Below are positions 1 to 7,292 of a stretch of 16,705 nt of DNA, piece by piece. Below the pieces are notes generated by a model. The model saw only the letters and a program-made list of their open reading frames with translations, was not told the origin of the DNA and did no database searches. The position numbers were made by a program, and so were the translations under genes. The stretch lies in assembly GCA_964580105.1 (NCBI GenBank), contig CAZOJJ010000060.1, forward strand, positions 1 to 16,705, read 5' to 3'. Each line of letters opens with the position of its first letter. Position 1 is the stretch's first letter. The stretch comes from CAZOJJ01 sp964580105. Lineage in GTDB: Bacteria; Bacteroidota; Rhodothermia; Rhodothermales; Rubricoccaceae.

Positions 1-45
1 ATGCGCGTTGCCCTTATGCGCGTTGCCCTTATGCGCGTTGCCCTT
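1..45 (+). repeat. 15-bp perfect tandem repeat x3 carrying the start codon
   Basis: The unit atgcgcgttgccctt occurs three times without mismatch and in frame with the M23 lipoprotein, encoding MRVAL each time. Every copy supplies an ATG. Copies could continue to the left of the window. It looks like slipped-strand expansion at the start of the gene. Confidence 0.95.
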
Positions 46-1161
46 CGGCTGGGTGCGTTCGTACCGGCTTTCCTCCTCGCCCTCGCCGCGTGCGACGTGG
101 CGACGAACGAGGCGGGGCCGCCGAACGTCCTTCGCATCGAGCCGCGCCCGGCGCTCCCGGATACGGCCGCGCTGCCGCTCGCCCTTCCGACGGGCAACCT
201 CGGCCTCCTCACCGGCAACCTTCCGGGCTTCTACATGGAGGTCGAACGCGACACCGTCTCCGGCCTCCGCGAGGCGGGCTGGGAGGCCGGGCAGTACGGC
301 CTCGTGCGCGGCCCCGTCGTGACCGACGCCGGCCCGCGCTTCACGCAGCTCCACGAAGGGCTCGACATCCGCCCGCAGTTCCGCGATGCGCAGGGCGAAC
401 CCCTCGACACGGTCCGTGCTGCGCGTCGGGGTGCGGTCGTCTACGTCAACCAGAGCGTGGGCTCGGCCTTCGGCCGTTACGTCGTCCTCCGCCACGACTG
501 GGACGGCGTGCCGGTTTACACGCTCTACGCCCACCTCGACTCCGTCGGCGTCCGGGAGGGGCAGCGGGTCGGCCGTCGCGAGCCGCTCGGTCGGCTCGGC
601 TACACCGGGCGCGGCATCTGGCGCGCGCGCGCGCACGTCCACTTCGAGGTGGCGATGCTGCTCAACGAGCACGAGAAGTCGTGGTTCGACCGCTACTACG
701 GCGGCCGGAACGACCAGCACGGCCTCTACTTCGGCACCAACCTCGCCGGGGTGGACGTGCCCGCCCTCTTCGAGGCGATGGCCGAGGACCCGTCCCTCTC
801 CTTCCGCGACTTCGTAAAGGGGCAGCCGGCAGGCTACACCGTGGCCCTGCCGGGCGACCGCCCGCTCGACCTCCTCCGCCGCTACCCGTGGCTCTGGGAA
901 GGGGAGACGCCGCCCCGGGCCGATCCGCCGGGCGCGTGGCTGGTGACGTTCACGCAGGAGGGCGTGCCCATCCGCATCGAGCACCGGCGCGAGCCCGTGG
1001 CACGCCCCGAGGTCGTCGGGGTCAGCCGCGAGATCGAGCGGGGCCGGCTGGGTACGAACGGCGTGCTCGCGTGGACCGGCGACCGCTACGTCCTCACCGG
1101 CGTCGGCCTCCGCTACCTCTCGCTCGTCGCTACGACGGCCGCGGGGCCGGCGCCGTGGTAG
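1..1161 (+). CDS. M23-family (LytM/peptidoglycan DD-endopeptidase-like) lipoprotein
   Basis: Predicted zinc metallopeptidase of family M23, which cuts peptide cross-links in peptidoglycan or acts as a LytM activator. The Zn-ligand pattern is intact: H118-x3-D122 (HEGLD), H178 in YAHLD, and H212-x-H214 (HVHFE). The catalytic domain spans roughly residues 100-225; the C-terminal 160 residues are not recognised. The N-terminus is a hydrophobic signal with a lipobox ending LAAC at Cys31, so the mature protein should be lipid-anchored in the envelope. The first 15 residues are MRVAL three times, from a 15-bp tandem repeat, so any of three ATGs (1, 16, 31) could start translation. The ATG at 31 gives the most ordinary signal peptide, about 20 residues before the Cys. 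The start lies on the window edge, so further upstream sequence is unseen. The family call is firm; the cellular role is inferred. Confidence 0.85.
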   Translation: MRVALMRVALMRVALRLGAFVPAFLLALAACDVATNEAGPPNVLRIEPRPALPDTAALPLALPTGNLGLLTGNLPGFYMEVERDTVSGLREAGWEAGQYGLVRGPVVTDAGPRFTQLHEGLDIRPQFRDAQGEPLDTVRAARRGAVVYVNQSVGSAFGRYVVLRHDWDGVPVYTLYAHLDSVGVREGQRVGRREPLGRLGYTGRGIWRARAHVHFEVAMLLNEHEKSWFDRYYGGRNDQHGLYFGTNLAGVDVPALFEAMAEDPSLSFRDFVKGQPAGYTVALPGDRPLDLLRRYPWLWEGETPPRADPPGAWLVTFTQEGVPIRIEHRREPVARPEVVGVSREIERGRLGTNGVLAWTGDRYVLTGVGLRYLSLVATTAAGPAPW

Positions 1162-1222
1162 GGCGGCATCTTTTTCGGGGACGACGGGTAGAGAGCACGA
1201 CCTCCTTCGGACGCTCTTCCTC

Positions 1223-3562
1223 ATGGCTGCTGACCCCTCCACCCCCGTCGCCGACGTGTCGCCCGGCTTCGCGTCGGTGTTGCCCTTTCTCTACATCGCC
1301 TGGGCCGACGGCCTGCTGACGCCCACGCAGGTGGACCAGATCCGCGCCCGCATCGAGGCGCTGGACTGGCTCTCGGACGACGACAAGGCGCGCCTGGGCC
1401 GCTGGCTCGATCCCAAGCACCCGCCCAGCGCGACGGACTACTACGGCTGGATCCGTACCATCAAAGAGGCCGCGCACCGGATCCCCGGCGCCTCGGACAA
1501 GTCGCTCGCCGACCTCGGCTGCGAGATCGCCGCGATGGCGGGTGTGGACGAGGCCGGCTACTCGACGCCCGAGGCGCGCCGGGCCCTCGCCGAGATCGAG
1601 GAGGCCCTCGGCATCGTCGGCCGTGAGGCCGTCCGCGAGCTCGTGGAGGCCCGCCCCAGCGGCGACGGCGGCATGGCCGAGGCGCACCTCGCCCCGGCCC
1701 ACCTCGACGCCGACGCGCTGAAGGCCGTCCTCGACGGCGGCCTGGCCGGTTTCCGCGACCGGATGCGCACGCTCCTCCGCGACCCCGTCTTCGCCTACCC
1801 GCCCGAGCCGCTTCCGAAGGAGGCGTACCGCGACCTCGTCCTCCGCTGGACGAGGCGGCTGGCCGAGCAGGGCCTCGGCGCGCTCGCCTATCCGAGGGAC
1901 GTCGGCGGCGAGGCGGACATGGAGCGGTTCATCGCCGCCTTCGAGACCCTCGGCCACCACGACCTCAACCTCGCCGTCAAGTTCGGCGTGCAGTTTGGCC
2001 TCTTCGGGGGGAGCATCAACCTGCTCGGCTCCGAGCGCCACCGCCGCCGCTACCTCCCCGAGGTGGCCACGCTCGACCTCCCCGGCTGCTTCGCGATGAC
2101 CGAGAAGGCGCACGGCTCGAACGTCCGCGACCTCCAGACGACGGCCACCTTCGACCCCGAGACGGACGAGTTCGTCGTCCACACGCCCACCGACGACGAC
2201 CACAAGGAGTGGATCGGCAACGCCGCCCAGCACGGCCGGATGGCGACCGTCTTCGCCCAGCTCGTCCTCGACGGGCAGAGCCACGGCGTCCACGCCTTCC
2301 TCGTGCCGCTGCGCGACGCGAAGGGCGACGTGCTCCCCGGGGTCCGCATCGGCGACAGCGGCTACAAGCTCGGCCTCAACGGCATCGACAACGGGCGGAT
2401 CTGGTTCGACCGCGTCCGCATCCCGCGCGAGAACCTCCTCGACCGCTTCGCCCAGGTGAGCCGCGACGGCACGTACACCTCGCCGATCCCGTCGTCCTCC
2501 AAGCGGTTCTTCACGATGCTCGGGACGCTCGTGGGCGGGCGCATCGCGGTGGCGAGTGCGGGCGTGAGCGCGGCCAAGAGCGCGCTCACCATCGCCGTGC
2601 GGTACGGCGCGCGCCGCCGCCAGTTCGGCCCGAAAGACGGCCCGGAGGTCTTCCTCCTCGACTACCTCAGCCACCAGCGCCGCCTGCTCCCCCTCGTGGC
2701 TACGAGCTACGGCCTCACGTTCGCCCTCCACGACCTCGCGCACCGGTTCGGTCAGACGACGGCGGGCTCGGATCTCCGCGAGATCGAGAACCGGGCGGCG
2801 GCGCTCAAGGCGATGGGCACCTGGCACGCCACCGCCGCCATCCAGGAATCCCGCGAGGCGTGCGGCGGCGAAGGCTACCGCTACGAGAACCGCCTCGCGC
2901 GCCTCAAGGCCGACTCCGACATCTTCACGACCTTCGAGGGCGACAACACCGTGCTCATGCTGCAGGTGGCGAAGGGGCTCCTGGCCGGGTACCAGCAGGA
3001 GTTCCAGGGGCTCGACTTCTTCGGCCTCCTCGGGATGCTCCGCGAGCGCGTCGAGGCCCGCCTCGGTGAGCCCAACCTCCTGGAGCGCCGGCGCACGAGC
3101 GAGCGCCACCTCCTCGACCCGCAGATGCACGCCGACCTCTTCGCCAGCCGCGAACGCGACCTGCTCATCTCCGCCGCCGCCCGCCTCAAGGCCCGCATCG
3201 ACGACGGCGTGGACTCGTTCGACGCCTTCATCGAGGTGCAGGACCACCTCCTCACGCTCGCGAGGGCGCACGCCGAGCGGCTGGTGCTCGACGCCTTCCA
3301 GGCGGCCGTCGCATCGGTCGAGGACGGGCGGGTGAAGGCGCACCTGGCGCGGCTCTGCGCGCTCTACGCGCTGTGGCACGTCGAGCAGGACCGGGGCTGG
3401 TTCCTCGAAGAGCACTACATCGACGCGCCGAAGGCGAAGGCCATTCGGGCGCAGGTCAACGAACTGCTCGGCCTGCTGCGCCCGGTGGCCGTGGACCTCG
3501 TGGACGGCTTCGGCATTCCCGTCGAGCTGCTGGCGGCGCCCATCGCGCTGGAGGGGCGGTAG
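1223..3562 (+). CDS. Acyl-CoA oxidase/dehydrogenase family flavoprotein with N-terminal helical extension
   Basis: FAD-dependent enzyme expected to carry out the first, alpha-beta desaturating step of acyl-CoA beta-oxidation. The core runs from about residue 180 to 590. The flavin/substrate stretch CFAMTEKAHGSNVRDL lies near residue 288, and CGGEGY near 550 is followed by TTFEGDNTVLMLQ. In this family the Glu of that last motif, here E572, is the catalytic base, as in peroxisomal acyl-CoA oxidases rather than short FadE-type enzymes. A C-terminal helical domain follows, as in ACOX proteins. The first 120 or so residues (AWADGLLTP..., acidic helices) resemble a TerB-like helical domain; this is my weaker reading. 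At 779 aa it is much longer than ordinary acyl-CoA dehydrogenases (about 380 aa). It is followed after 2 nt by an AraC-type regulator. Whether the electron acceptor is O2 or ETF cannot be told from sequence. Confidence 0.88.
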   Translation: MAADPSTPVADVSPGFASVLPFLYIAWADGLLTPTQVDQIRARIEALDWLSDDDKARLGRWLDPKHPPSATDYYGWIRTIKEAAHRIPGASDKSLADLGCEIAAMAGVDEAGYSTPEARRALAEIEEALGIVGREAVRELVEARPSGDGGMAEAHLAPAHLDADALKAVLDGGLAGFRDRMRTLLRDPVFAYPPEPLPKEAYRDLVLRWTRRLAEQGLGALAYPRDVGGEADMERFIAAFETLGHHDLNLAVKFGVQFGLFGGSINLLGSERHRRRYLPEVATLDLPGCFAMTEKAHGSNVRDLQTTATFDPETDEFVVHTPTDDDHKEWIGNAAQHGRMATVFAQLVLDGQSHGVHAFLVPLRDAKGDVLPGVRIGDSGYKLGLNGIDNGRIWFDRVRIPRENLLDRFAQVSRDGTYTSPIPSSSKRFFTMLGTLVGGRIAVASAGVSAAKSALTIAVRYGARRRQFGPKDGPEVFLLDYLSHQRRLLPLVATSYGLTFALHDLAHRFGQTTAGSDLREIENRAAALKAMGTWHATAAIQESREACGGEGYRYENRLARLKADSDIFTTFEGDNTVLMLQVAKGLLAGYQQEFQGLDFFGLLGMLRERVEARLGEPNLLERRRTSERHLLDPQMHADLFASRERDLLISAAARLKARIDDGVDSFDAFIEVQDHLLTLARAHAERLVLDAFQAAVASVEDGRVKAHLARLCALYALWHVEQDRGWFLEEHYIDAPKAKAIRAQVNELLGLLRPVAVDLVDGFGIPVELLAAPIALEGR

Positions 3563-3564
3563 CG

Positions 3565-4101
3565 ATGGGGGAGGCAGCCGGATGGACCGATGAGGGTTGG
3601 GTCCGCGTCCCCGCCGGGGTAGCGCTGGACCGCCTGCTCGCCGAGGTGGGCATCCGCCCGCTCGGCCGGCGCGCGGCAACCCTGCTCCGCCGGCGCGCCG
3701 GGTGGATCCGCCTCGGGGCTGAGGACGACGTGCTCGGCCGCATCCGCCGCGTGCAGGAGTACGTCGAGGTGAACGTGGGCGAGGTCCGCGCGCTCGACGA
3801 CCTCGCCGAGGTGGCCGGGCTGAGCCGCTACCACTTCGCCCGGCGCTTCCGCGAAGCGGTCGGCGAGCCGCCGTGGGCGTACGTTCGCCGCGTCCGCGCC
3901 GAGGAGGCCGTACGCCGCCTGAAGGAGGGGGAGGCGCCTGCCGACGTGGCCTACGACACCGGCTTCGCCGATCAGTCGCACCTCACGCGCGAGCTGAAGC
4001 AACGCTACGGTACCACCCCGGGGCAGATCGCTCGGCGCGGGGTGGCGACGGCCGGCGAAGACAGCAAGCCTGTTCAAGACGACCCGGCCCAAGCCGCATG
4101 A
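3565..4101 (+). CDS. Short AraC-family HTH transcriptional regulator
   Basis: DNA-binding protein of 178 aa with a typical AraC/XylS C-terminal domain. The first helix-turn-helix is near residues 78-99 (LAEVAGLSRYHFARRFRE) and the second near 123-150 (VAYDTGFADQSHLTRELKQRYG), followed by TPGQIARR. The N-terminal ~55 residues are too short for the usual cupin sensor domain, so the effector, if any, is unclear. An open frame extends upstream to 3373, but the ATG at 3565 is preferred: it comes 2 nt after the stop of the acyl-CoA oxidase-type gene and has GGAGGGG about 8 nt upstream, inside that gene's end. The tight spacing implies co-transcription and perhaps translational coupling. Control of the fatty-acid gene is a plausible guess only. 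Confidence 0.85.
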   Translation: MGEAAGWTDEGWVRVPAGVALDRLLAEVGIRPLGRRAATLLRRRAGWIRLGAEDDVLGRIRRVQEYVEVNVGEVRALDDLAEVAGLSRYHFARRFREAVGEPPWAYVRRVRAEEAVRRLKEGEAPADVAYDTGFADQSHLTRELKQRYGTTPGQIARRGVATAGEDSKPVQDDPAQAA

Positions 4102-4132
4102 TCTTGGCGGCCTCACACCGTCCCCCCTCGTC

Positions 4133-4828
4133 ATGGTCTCCGACTTTCTCCGCTTCGCCAAGGGCCTCACTTCGCTGCCGAAGGGCATCTACGCCGGCGG
4201 CTTCGACGCCGCCCCCATCCACGCGCTCGTGCCGATGGTCGTCGAGCAGACACCGCGCGGCGAGCGCTCGTTCGACATCTTCAGCCGGCTCCTCAAAGAC
4301 CGGATCGTCCTCTTCGGCTCCGCCGTGGACAGCGTGACGGCCAACCTCGCCGTCGCCCAGCTCCTCTTCCTCGCAGCCGAGGACTCCGACAAGGACATCC
4401 ACGTCTACATCAACTCGCCTGGGGGCGAGGTCTACAGCGGCCTCGCCGTCTACGACACGATGCAGTTCATCAAGCCCGACGTGGCGACGACGTGCATCGG
4501 CTTCGCGGCCTCGATGGGTTCGCTGCTGCTCGTGGGTGGGGCGGCGGGCAAGCGGGCGGCGCTTCCGAACAGCCGCATCCTGATCCACCAGCCGCTCGGC
4601 GGCGCGCAGGGGCCGGCGGCCGACGTCGAGATCCAGGCGCGTGAGATCCTCGACGTCAAGCGGCGCGTCATCGGGATCTACGCCCACCACACCGGCCAGG
4701 ACCCCCAGACGCTGGAGCGCGACATGGACCGCGACCGCTTCATGAGTCCCGAGGAGGCCAGGGACTACGGCCTCATCGACGTCGTCCTCGGTAAGGGCTC
4801 CGGGACGCCCGACGTGCTGGGCGAGTAA
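4133..4828 (+). CDS. clpP: ATP-dependent Clp protease proteolytic subunit ClpP
   Basis: Serine peptidase that forms the barrel of the cytoplasmic Clp protease and degrades proteins unfolded by ClpX or ClpA/C. The catalytic triad is visible: S127 in AASMGS, H152 in ILIHQP and D201 in DRDRFMS, at the places expected from E. coli S97, H122 and D171. The usual ClpP opening (VPMVVEQTPRGERSFDIFSRLLKDR) begins near residue 33, so the first ~30 residues are an extension that may be a propeptide; an internal ATG at 4235 is the alternative start. GATCTTGG at 4100-4107, one base off the TAnnTTGG boxes found elsewhere here, could be its own promoter. The 3' end overlaps the convergent gene on the other strand by 64 bp. 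No clpX is adjacent. Confidence 0.96.
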   Translation: MVSDFLRFAKGLTSLPKGIYAGGFDAAPIHALVPMVVEQTPRGERSFDIFSRLLKDRIVLFGSAVDSVTANLAVAQLLFLAAEDSDKDIHVYINSPGGEVYSGLAVYDTMQFIKPDVATTCIGFAASMGSLLLVGGAAGKRAALPNSRILIHQPLGGAQGPAADVEIQAREILDVKRRVIGIYAHHTGQDPQTLERDMDRDRFMSPEEARDYGLIDVVLGKGSGTPDVLGE

Positions 4829-5676
4829 TACGGCGGTTCGAGGAGGACCGTCGCACAGATGGGCAGGTGGTCCGAGCCCTTCCGGGCCGCGGGGGAGTCG
4901 TGCGCGTGGAGGTCGACGAGCCACGCGCCCCGGGCGTAGGCGCGGTCGAGCGCGAGGGTGGGGCGGACGGACGGGTAGCTCGGCGGCCACGCGGCGTTGT
5001 GGTGGCGGGAGAGGAACTCGCGGTCGAGGTCGCGGGCGGCCCTGCCGCGCTTGCGCCACGCGTTCATGTCGCCGAGGAGGACGATGGGGCCGTTGGACAG
5101 CTGAGGGTGCGAGAGGAGCGACTGCACCTGTCGCGTCCGCGTCCGGTCCACCAGCGCGAGGTGCGTCGCGGCGATGGTCAGCGCCCCTTCGTCGGTGCGG
5201 AACTGGGCAGCGAGGGCGGAGCGCTGCTCCAGCCGCCCGAACGTGAGGTCGATGGCGAAGGCGGCCGAGACGGGCCAGCGGGCGAGGACGGCGTTGCCGA
5301 GCTCGCCGCGCCGGTGCAGCCGCGTACACACGAAGGCGACGGCGTAGCCGAGGCGCTCGGCCAGCTCCGCCAGCGGGTCCGGCCCCTCGAACGGCCGGAG
5401 CACCTCCTGCAGCGCGATCACCTCGGCCTCCAGCTCGTCGATGACGGCGAACGTCTTCTCGGGCGCGAAGGCCCGCCCCCCGCGCACGCCCGTCCACCGA
5501 TGCACGTTGTACGTGGCGATGGTGAAGCGGCCGTTCGGCCCCGCCTCGGTGGACGGCTCGGGTGGGCCCTGGAGCTCGGCGAGGTAGGGGACGTACGGCG
5601 CACGCCGGGCGCGCTCGTCGGCGTAGCGGCCGCTGCGGATGCGTCGGGTGAGGGGAGGGCGCTTGTCGGTGGGCAT
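4765..5676 (-). CDS. Endonuclease/exonuclease/phosphatase (EEP) family protein
   Basis: Metal-dependent phosphodiesterase of the EEP (DNase I-like) fold, 303 aa. Signature residues in order: N57 in ATYNVHR, E91 in ALQEVL, GELGNAVLARWPV near 124-136, H172 in ATHLAL, D203 and N205 in LLGDMNAW, D244 in LALDRAY, and D269-H270 in GSDHLPI. All catalytic positions of the fold are present. There is no signal peptide, so it is probably cytoplasmic. Within this superfamily sequence alone does not separate nucleases from lipid or sugar phosphatases, so the substrate is open. It is transcribed toward clpP, and the last ~20 codons lie antisense to the clpP 3' end. Confidence 0.88.
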   Translation of the reverse strand: MPTDKRPPLTRRIRSGRYADERARRAPYVPYLAELQGPPEPSTEAGPNGRFTIATYNVHRWTGVRGGRAFAPEKTFAVIDELEAEVIALQEVLRPFEGPDPLAELAERLGYAVAFVCTRLHRRGELGNAVLARWPVSAAFAIDLTFGRLEQRSALAAQFRTDEGALTIAATHLALVDRTRTRQVQSLLSHPQLSNGPIVLLGDMNAWRKRGRAARDLDREFLSRHHNAAWPPSYPSVRPTLALDRAYARGAWLVDLHAHDSPAARKGSDHLPICATVLLEPPYYSPSTSGVPEPLPRTTSMRP

Positions 5677-5777
5677 GGGGGAACGCTGGGGACGCGGCTT
5701 GTACGTTACCGCGGGTGCCGGGCTCCATCCGCTTGAATACCCCGGGAAGCGCGAACCCGGTACGTCGCGCCGGGTTG

Positions 5778-5785
5778 TACCTTGC
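5778..5785 (+). promoter_or_regulatory. Candidate -7 box TACCTTGC
   Basis: The octamer fits the TAnnTTG pattern shared by several upstream regions in this window and resembles the Bacteroidota -7 element TAnnTTTG. It ends 25 nt before the ATG of the zinc-ribbon gene at 5811. A second look-alike, TACGTTAC at 5702-5709, lies further up. No clear -33 TTG is seen at the expected spacing. Confidence 0.45.
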
Positions 5786-5810
5786 CGTGACCCAACGTCT
5801 GACGAATCGG

Positions 5811-6182
5811 ATGGAACGACTCCAGTGCAAGGCCTGCGGCTCCTTCGGCATGGTCCCGATGGAGCTGCAGCAGGAAGACAACGACGCGATGGGCATCCTC
5901 GACGAGCAGGAGGCCCGCTTCTACACCTGCCACGTCTGCGGCGACAACTGGCTTTCCGTCCGCGAGGTCGAGGCGGGCGACTGCCGCATCACCTTCGTCC
6001 ACCAGATGGGCCTCCAGCCGCTCCTCAAGCGCGTGGCCCACATGAGCACGCCCGTCGTGCTCAGCGAGGACACCGTCGAGGGCTGGGACTACTTCTACGG
6101 CGACGACGCCGTGGACGAGGACGAGTGGCGCGAGCACCTCGACGCCCGCCGTCAGATCCTCAAGTCCGTCTGCAGCAACTGA
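5811..6182 (+). CDS. Small zinc-ribbon protein of unknown function
   Basis: A 123-aa protein with two CxxC pairs, C6/C9 (LQCKACG) and C40/C43 (YTCHVCG), separated by about 30 residues. This is the layout of a treble-clef or zinc-ribbon metal site, as in many nucleic-acid-binding or transcription-associated proteins. The remainder is acidic, with a stretch GDDAVDEDEW near 103-112. I do not recognise the family. The open frame extends upstream to 5715, but the ATG at 5811 is chosen because the zinc-ribbon begins right after it and a promoter-like box at 5778 leaves a leader of about 20-25 nt. It is a single-gene unit: the upstream neighbour diverges, and a strong terminator follows 25 nt after the stop. 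Confidence 0.82.
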   Translation: MERLQCKACGSFGMVPMELQQEDNDAMGILDEQEARFYTCHVCGDNWLSVREVEAGDCRITFVHQMGLQPLLKRVAHMSTPVVLSEDTVEGWDYFYGDDAVDEDEWREHLDARRQILKSVCSN

Positions 6183-6207
6183 TCGTGCCTCGGCGACGCC
6201 GGGATCG

Positions 6208-6236
6208 GGGCGGGCTCGTTTGAGCCCGCCCTTTTT
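6208..6236 (+). terminator. Rho-independent terminator
   Basis: A perfect 10-bp GC-rich stem (gggcgggctc / gagcccgccc) with a 4-nt loop is followed directly by TTTTT. It ends the zinc-ribbon transcript. The reverse strand lacks a T-run after the stem, so it should work mainly for + transcription, although the convergent gene ends only 16 nt away. Confidence 0.92.
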
Positions 6237-6251
6237 CGTGCATGTGCGTGT

Positions 6252-6749
6252 TCACTCGCTCGCCCCGAGGCGGACCGAGCGGGCCAGCGTCGTCAGCACG
6301 TCGGGGTCGGCCTCGGCCGTGGCGTCGGGGACCTCGACCTGCACGGCCCAGTACGTCGTCCCCACCGTCACGAAGTACACGGCGCCGGTCCGGCCGTCAC
6401 GCTCCGTCCGGACGCCGGCGGCGCGCACGAACGGCACCTGCTCGCGCGGGAGGGCGGCGACGGGCCGGGCGCCGTGGTAGCCGAAGGGCACGCGGCCCTG
6501 CTGCCAGCGCGCCTGCATCATCGGGTTGAGGCCCGTGATCCGTTCCACATGGACGACGGCGCCATGGAGGGCACTGGCGGCGTTCGTGTTTTCGTAGCGG
6601 TACGACGCCGTCCGGGGCATCTCGCTCTCGTCCACGGTCTCGGGACCGGACCAGTCCTCCGGCAGCGTGACCGTCAGGCCGGATGCATACGTCTGGGCGG
6701 AAGCCGGGAGGGCGAGAGCGAGCAGGAAGGCGAGGCAGAGAACGCGCAT
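6252..6749 (-). CDS. Secreted protein of unknown function
   Basis: A 165-aa protein with a clear Sec signal peptide (MRVLCLAFLLALALPASA, cut before QTYASG). The mature part begins with GLTVTLPEDWSGPE. This recalls small exported proteins with a PsbP/DUF1795-like beta-alpha fold that open with an L-P-x-x-W stretch; that is a loose resemblance, not an assignment. No catalytic motif is seen. The open frame continues upstream to 6980, but the ATG at 6749 is chosen because it gives the signal peptide. It lies 70 nt downstream of a lipoprotein gene on the same strand, with a palindrome-containing inverted repeat in the gap, so the two may form a small unit of envelope proteins. Confidence 0.72.
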   Translation of the reverse strand: MRVLCLAFLLALALPASAQTYASGLTVTLPEDWSGPETVDESEMPRTASYRYENTNAASALHGAVVHVERITGLNPMMQARWQQGRVPFGYHGARPVAALPREQVPFVRAAGVRTERDGRTGAVYFVTVGTTYWAVQVEVPDATAEADPDVLTTLARSVRLGASE

Positions 6750-6782
6750 CGGAGCCGGGCGGGGTTCATCCGTCGGTATCGG

Positions 6783-6816
6783 CGCCCCCGGCGAGCGGGT
6801 TAACCCGGAGGGGGCG
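6783..6816. promoter_or_regulatory. Inverted repeat with perfect 12-bp palindrome
   Basis: Outer arms CGCCCCC (6783-6789) and GGGGGCG (6810-6816) enclose the perfect palindrome CGGGTTAACCCG (6796-6807). It lies between the stop of the lipoprotein gene and the start of the secreted-protein gene. There is no T-run on the minus strand, so it is not a typical terminator. An operator or an RNA hairpin between the two genes is possible. Confidence 0.5.
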
Positions 6817-6819
6817 TCC

Positions 6820-7218
6820 TCACTCCGGTACGGCGACGATCTGCTCGGGGCCGCTCTCCTTGACGACGTGGCAGCCGTCGAAGGCGAACTCGAACGAGGC
6901 GGAGGCGGTGAGGCCGTCCCCCTCGGCGTGGAAGGAGACGGGGTCGCCGCCCCGGCGGAACGTGTGGCCGTCGGTGGCAACGAGGTACGTGCCGTTCTCC
7001 GGGAAGATCGAGCCGTCGTCGAAGGCGAGTACCTCGCCGGTGCGCTCGTTGCGCACCGTCGTCGTCAGCCCTTCGACGGGCTCGCCGGCGGCGTCTACGA
7101 CGCGGACGGTGTACGTGCGGAACTCCATCGTGCAGGCCTGGGGGCCGCCGCGTGCGGGGTCGAAGATGGAACAGCCGGCCAGGAGGCCGAGGGCGAACAG
7201 CAAGAGCGGGGCGCGCAT
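6820..7218 (-). CDS. Small lipoprotein with Ig-like/carboxypeptidase-regulatory-like domain
   Basis: A 132-aa predicted lipoprotein. MRAPLLLFALGLLAGC is a short lipoprotein signal with a lipobox ending at Cys16. The mature protein contains YTVRVVDAAGEPVEGLTTTVRN, the beginning typical of beta-sandwich domains of the carboxypeptidase-regulatory or Big type. Two further Cys residues (in ACTM and DGCHV) could form a disulfide, which fits an exported protein. No enzyme motif is present and the partner is unknown. A long open frame continues upstream to 8286 but crosses a degenerate gene and another real gene; the ATG at 7218 directly precedes the signal sequence. It lies just downstream of the DinB remnant on the same strand and 70 nt upstream of the secreted-protein gene. 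Confidence 0.75.
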   Translation of the reverse strand: MRAPLLLFALGLLAGCSIFDPARGGPQACTMEFRTYTVRVVDAAGEPVEGLTTTVRNERTGEVLAFDDGSIFPENGTYLVATDGHTFRRGGDPVSFHAEGDGLTASASFEFAFDGCHVVKESGPEQIVAVPE

Positions 7219-7292
7219 GGCGAAGGGAGGCGAGGGTGGCGGAACGAAGGGCGGCAGCGTGAACGCCGCGACCCCGGAAAACGTGCCCGGCC

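Noticed and set aside
3373..3564. Longer N-terminus for the AraC-type protein
   Set aside because: Would overlap the acyl-CoA oxidase-type gene by 190 bp; the added sequence is Gly/Arg/Ala-rich shadow, and the ATG at 3565 has a good ribosome binding site.
1130..3679. 849-codon minus-strand open frame
   Set aside because: Antisense to the acyl-CoA oxidase-type gene; low-complexity Arg/Glu/Val/Ala composition typical of GC-rich shadow frames, no family match.
3983..5896. 637-codon minus-strand open frame
   Set aside because: It runs out of frame through the EEP gene and antisense to clpP; no motif of its own.
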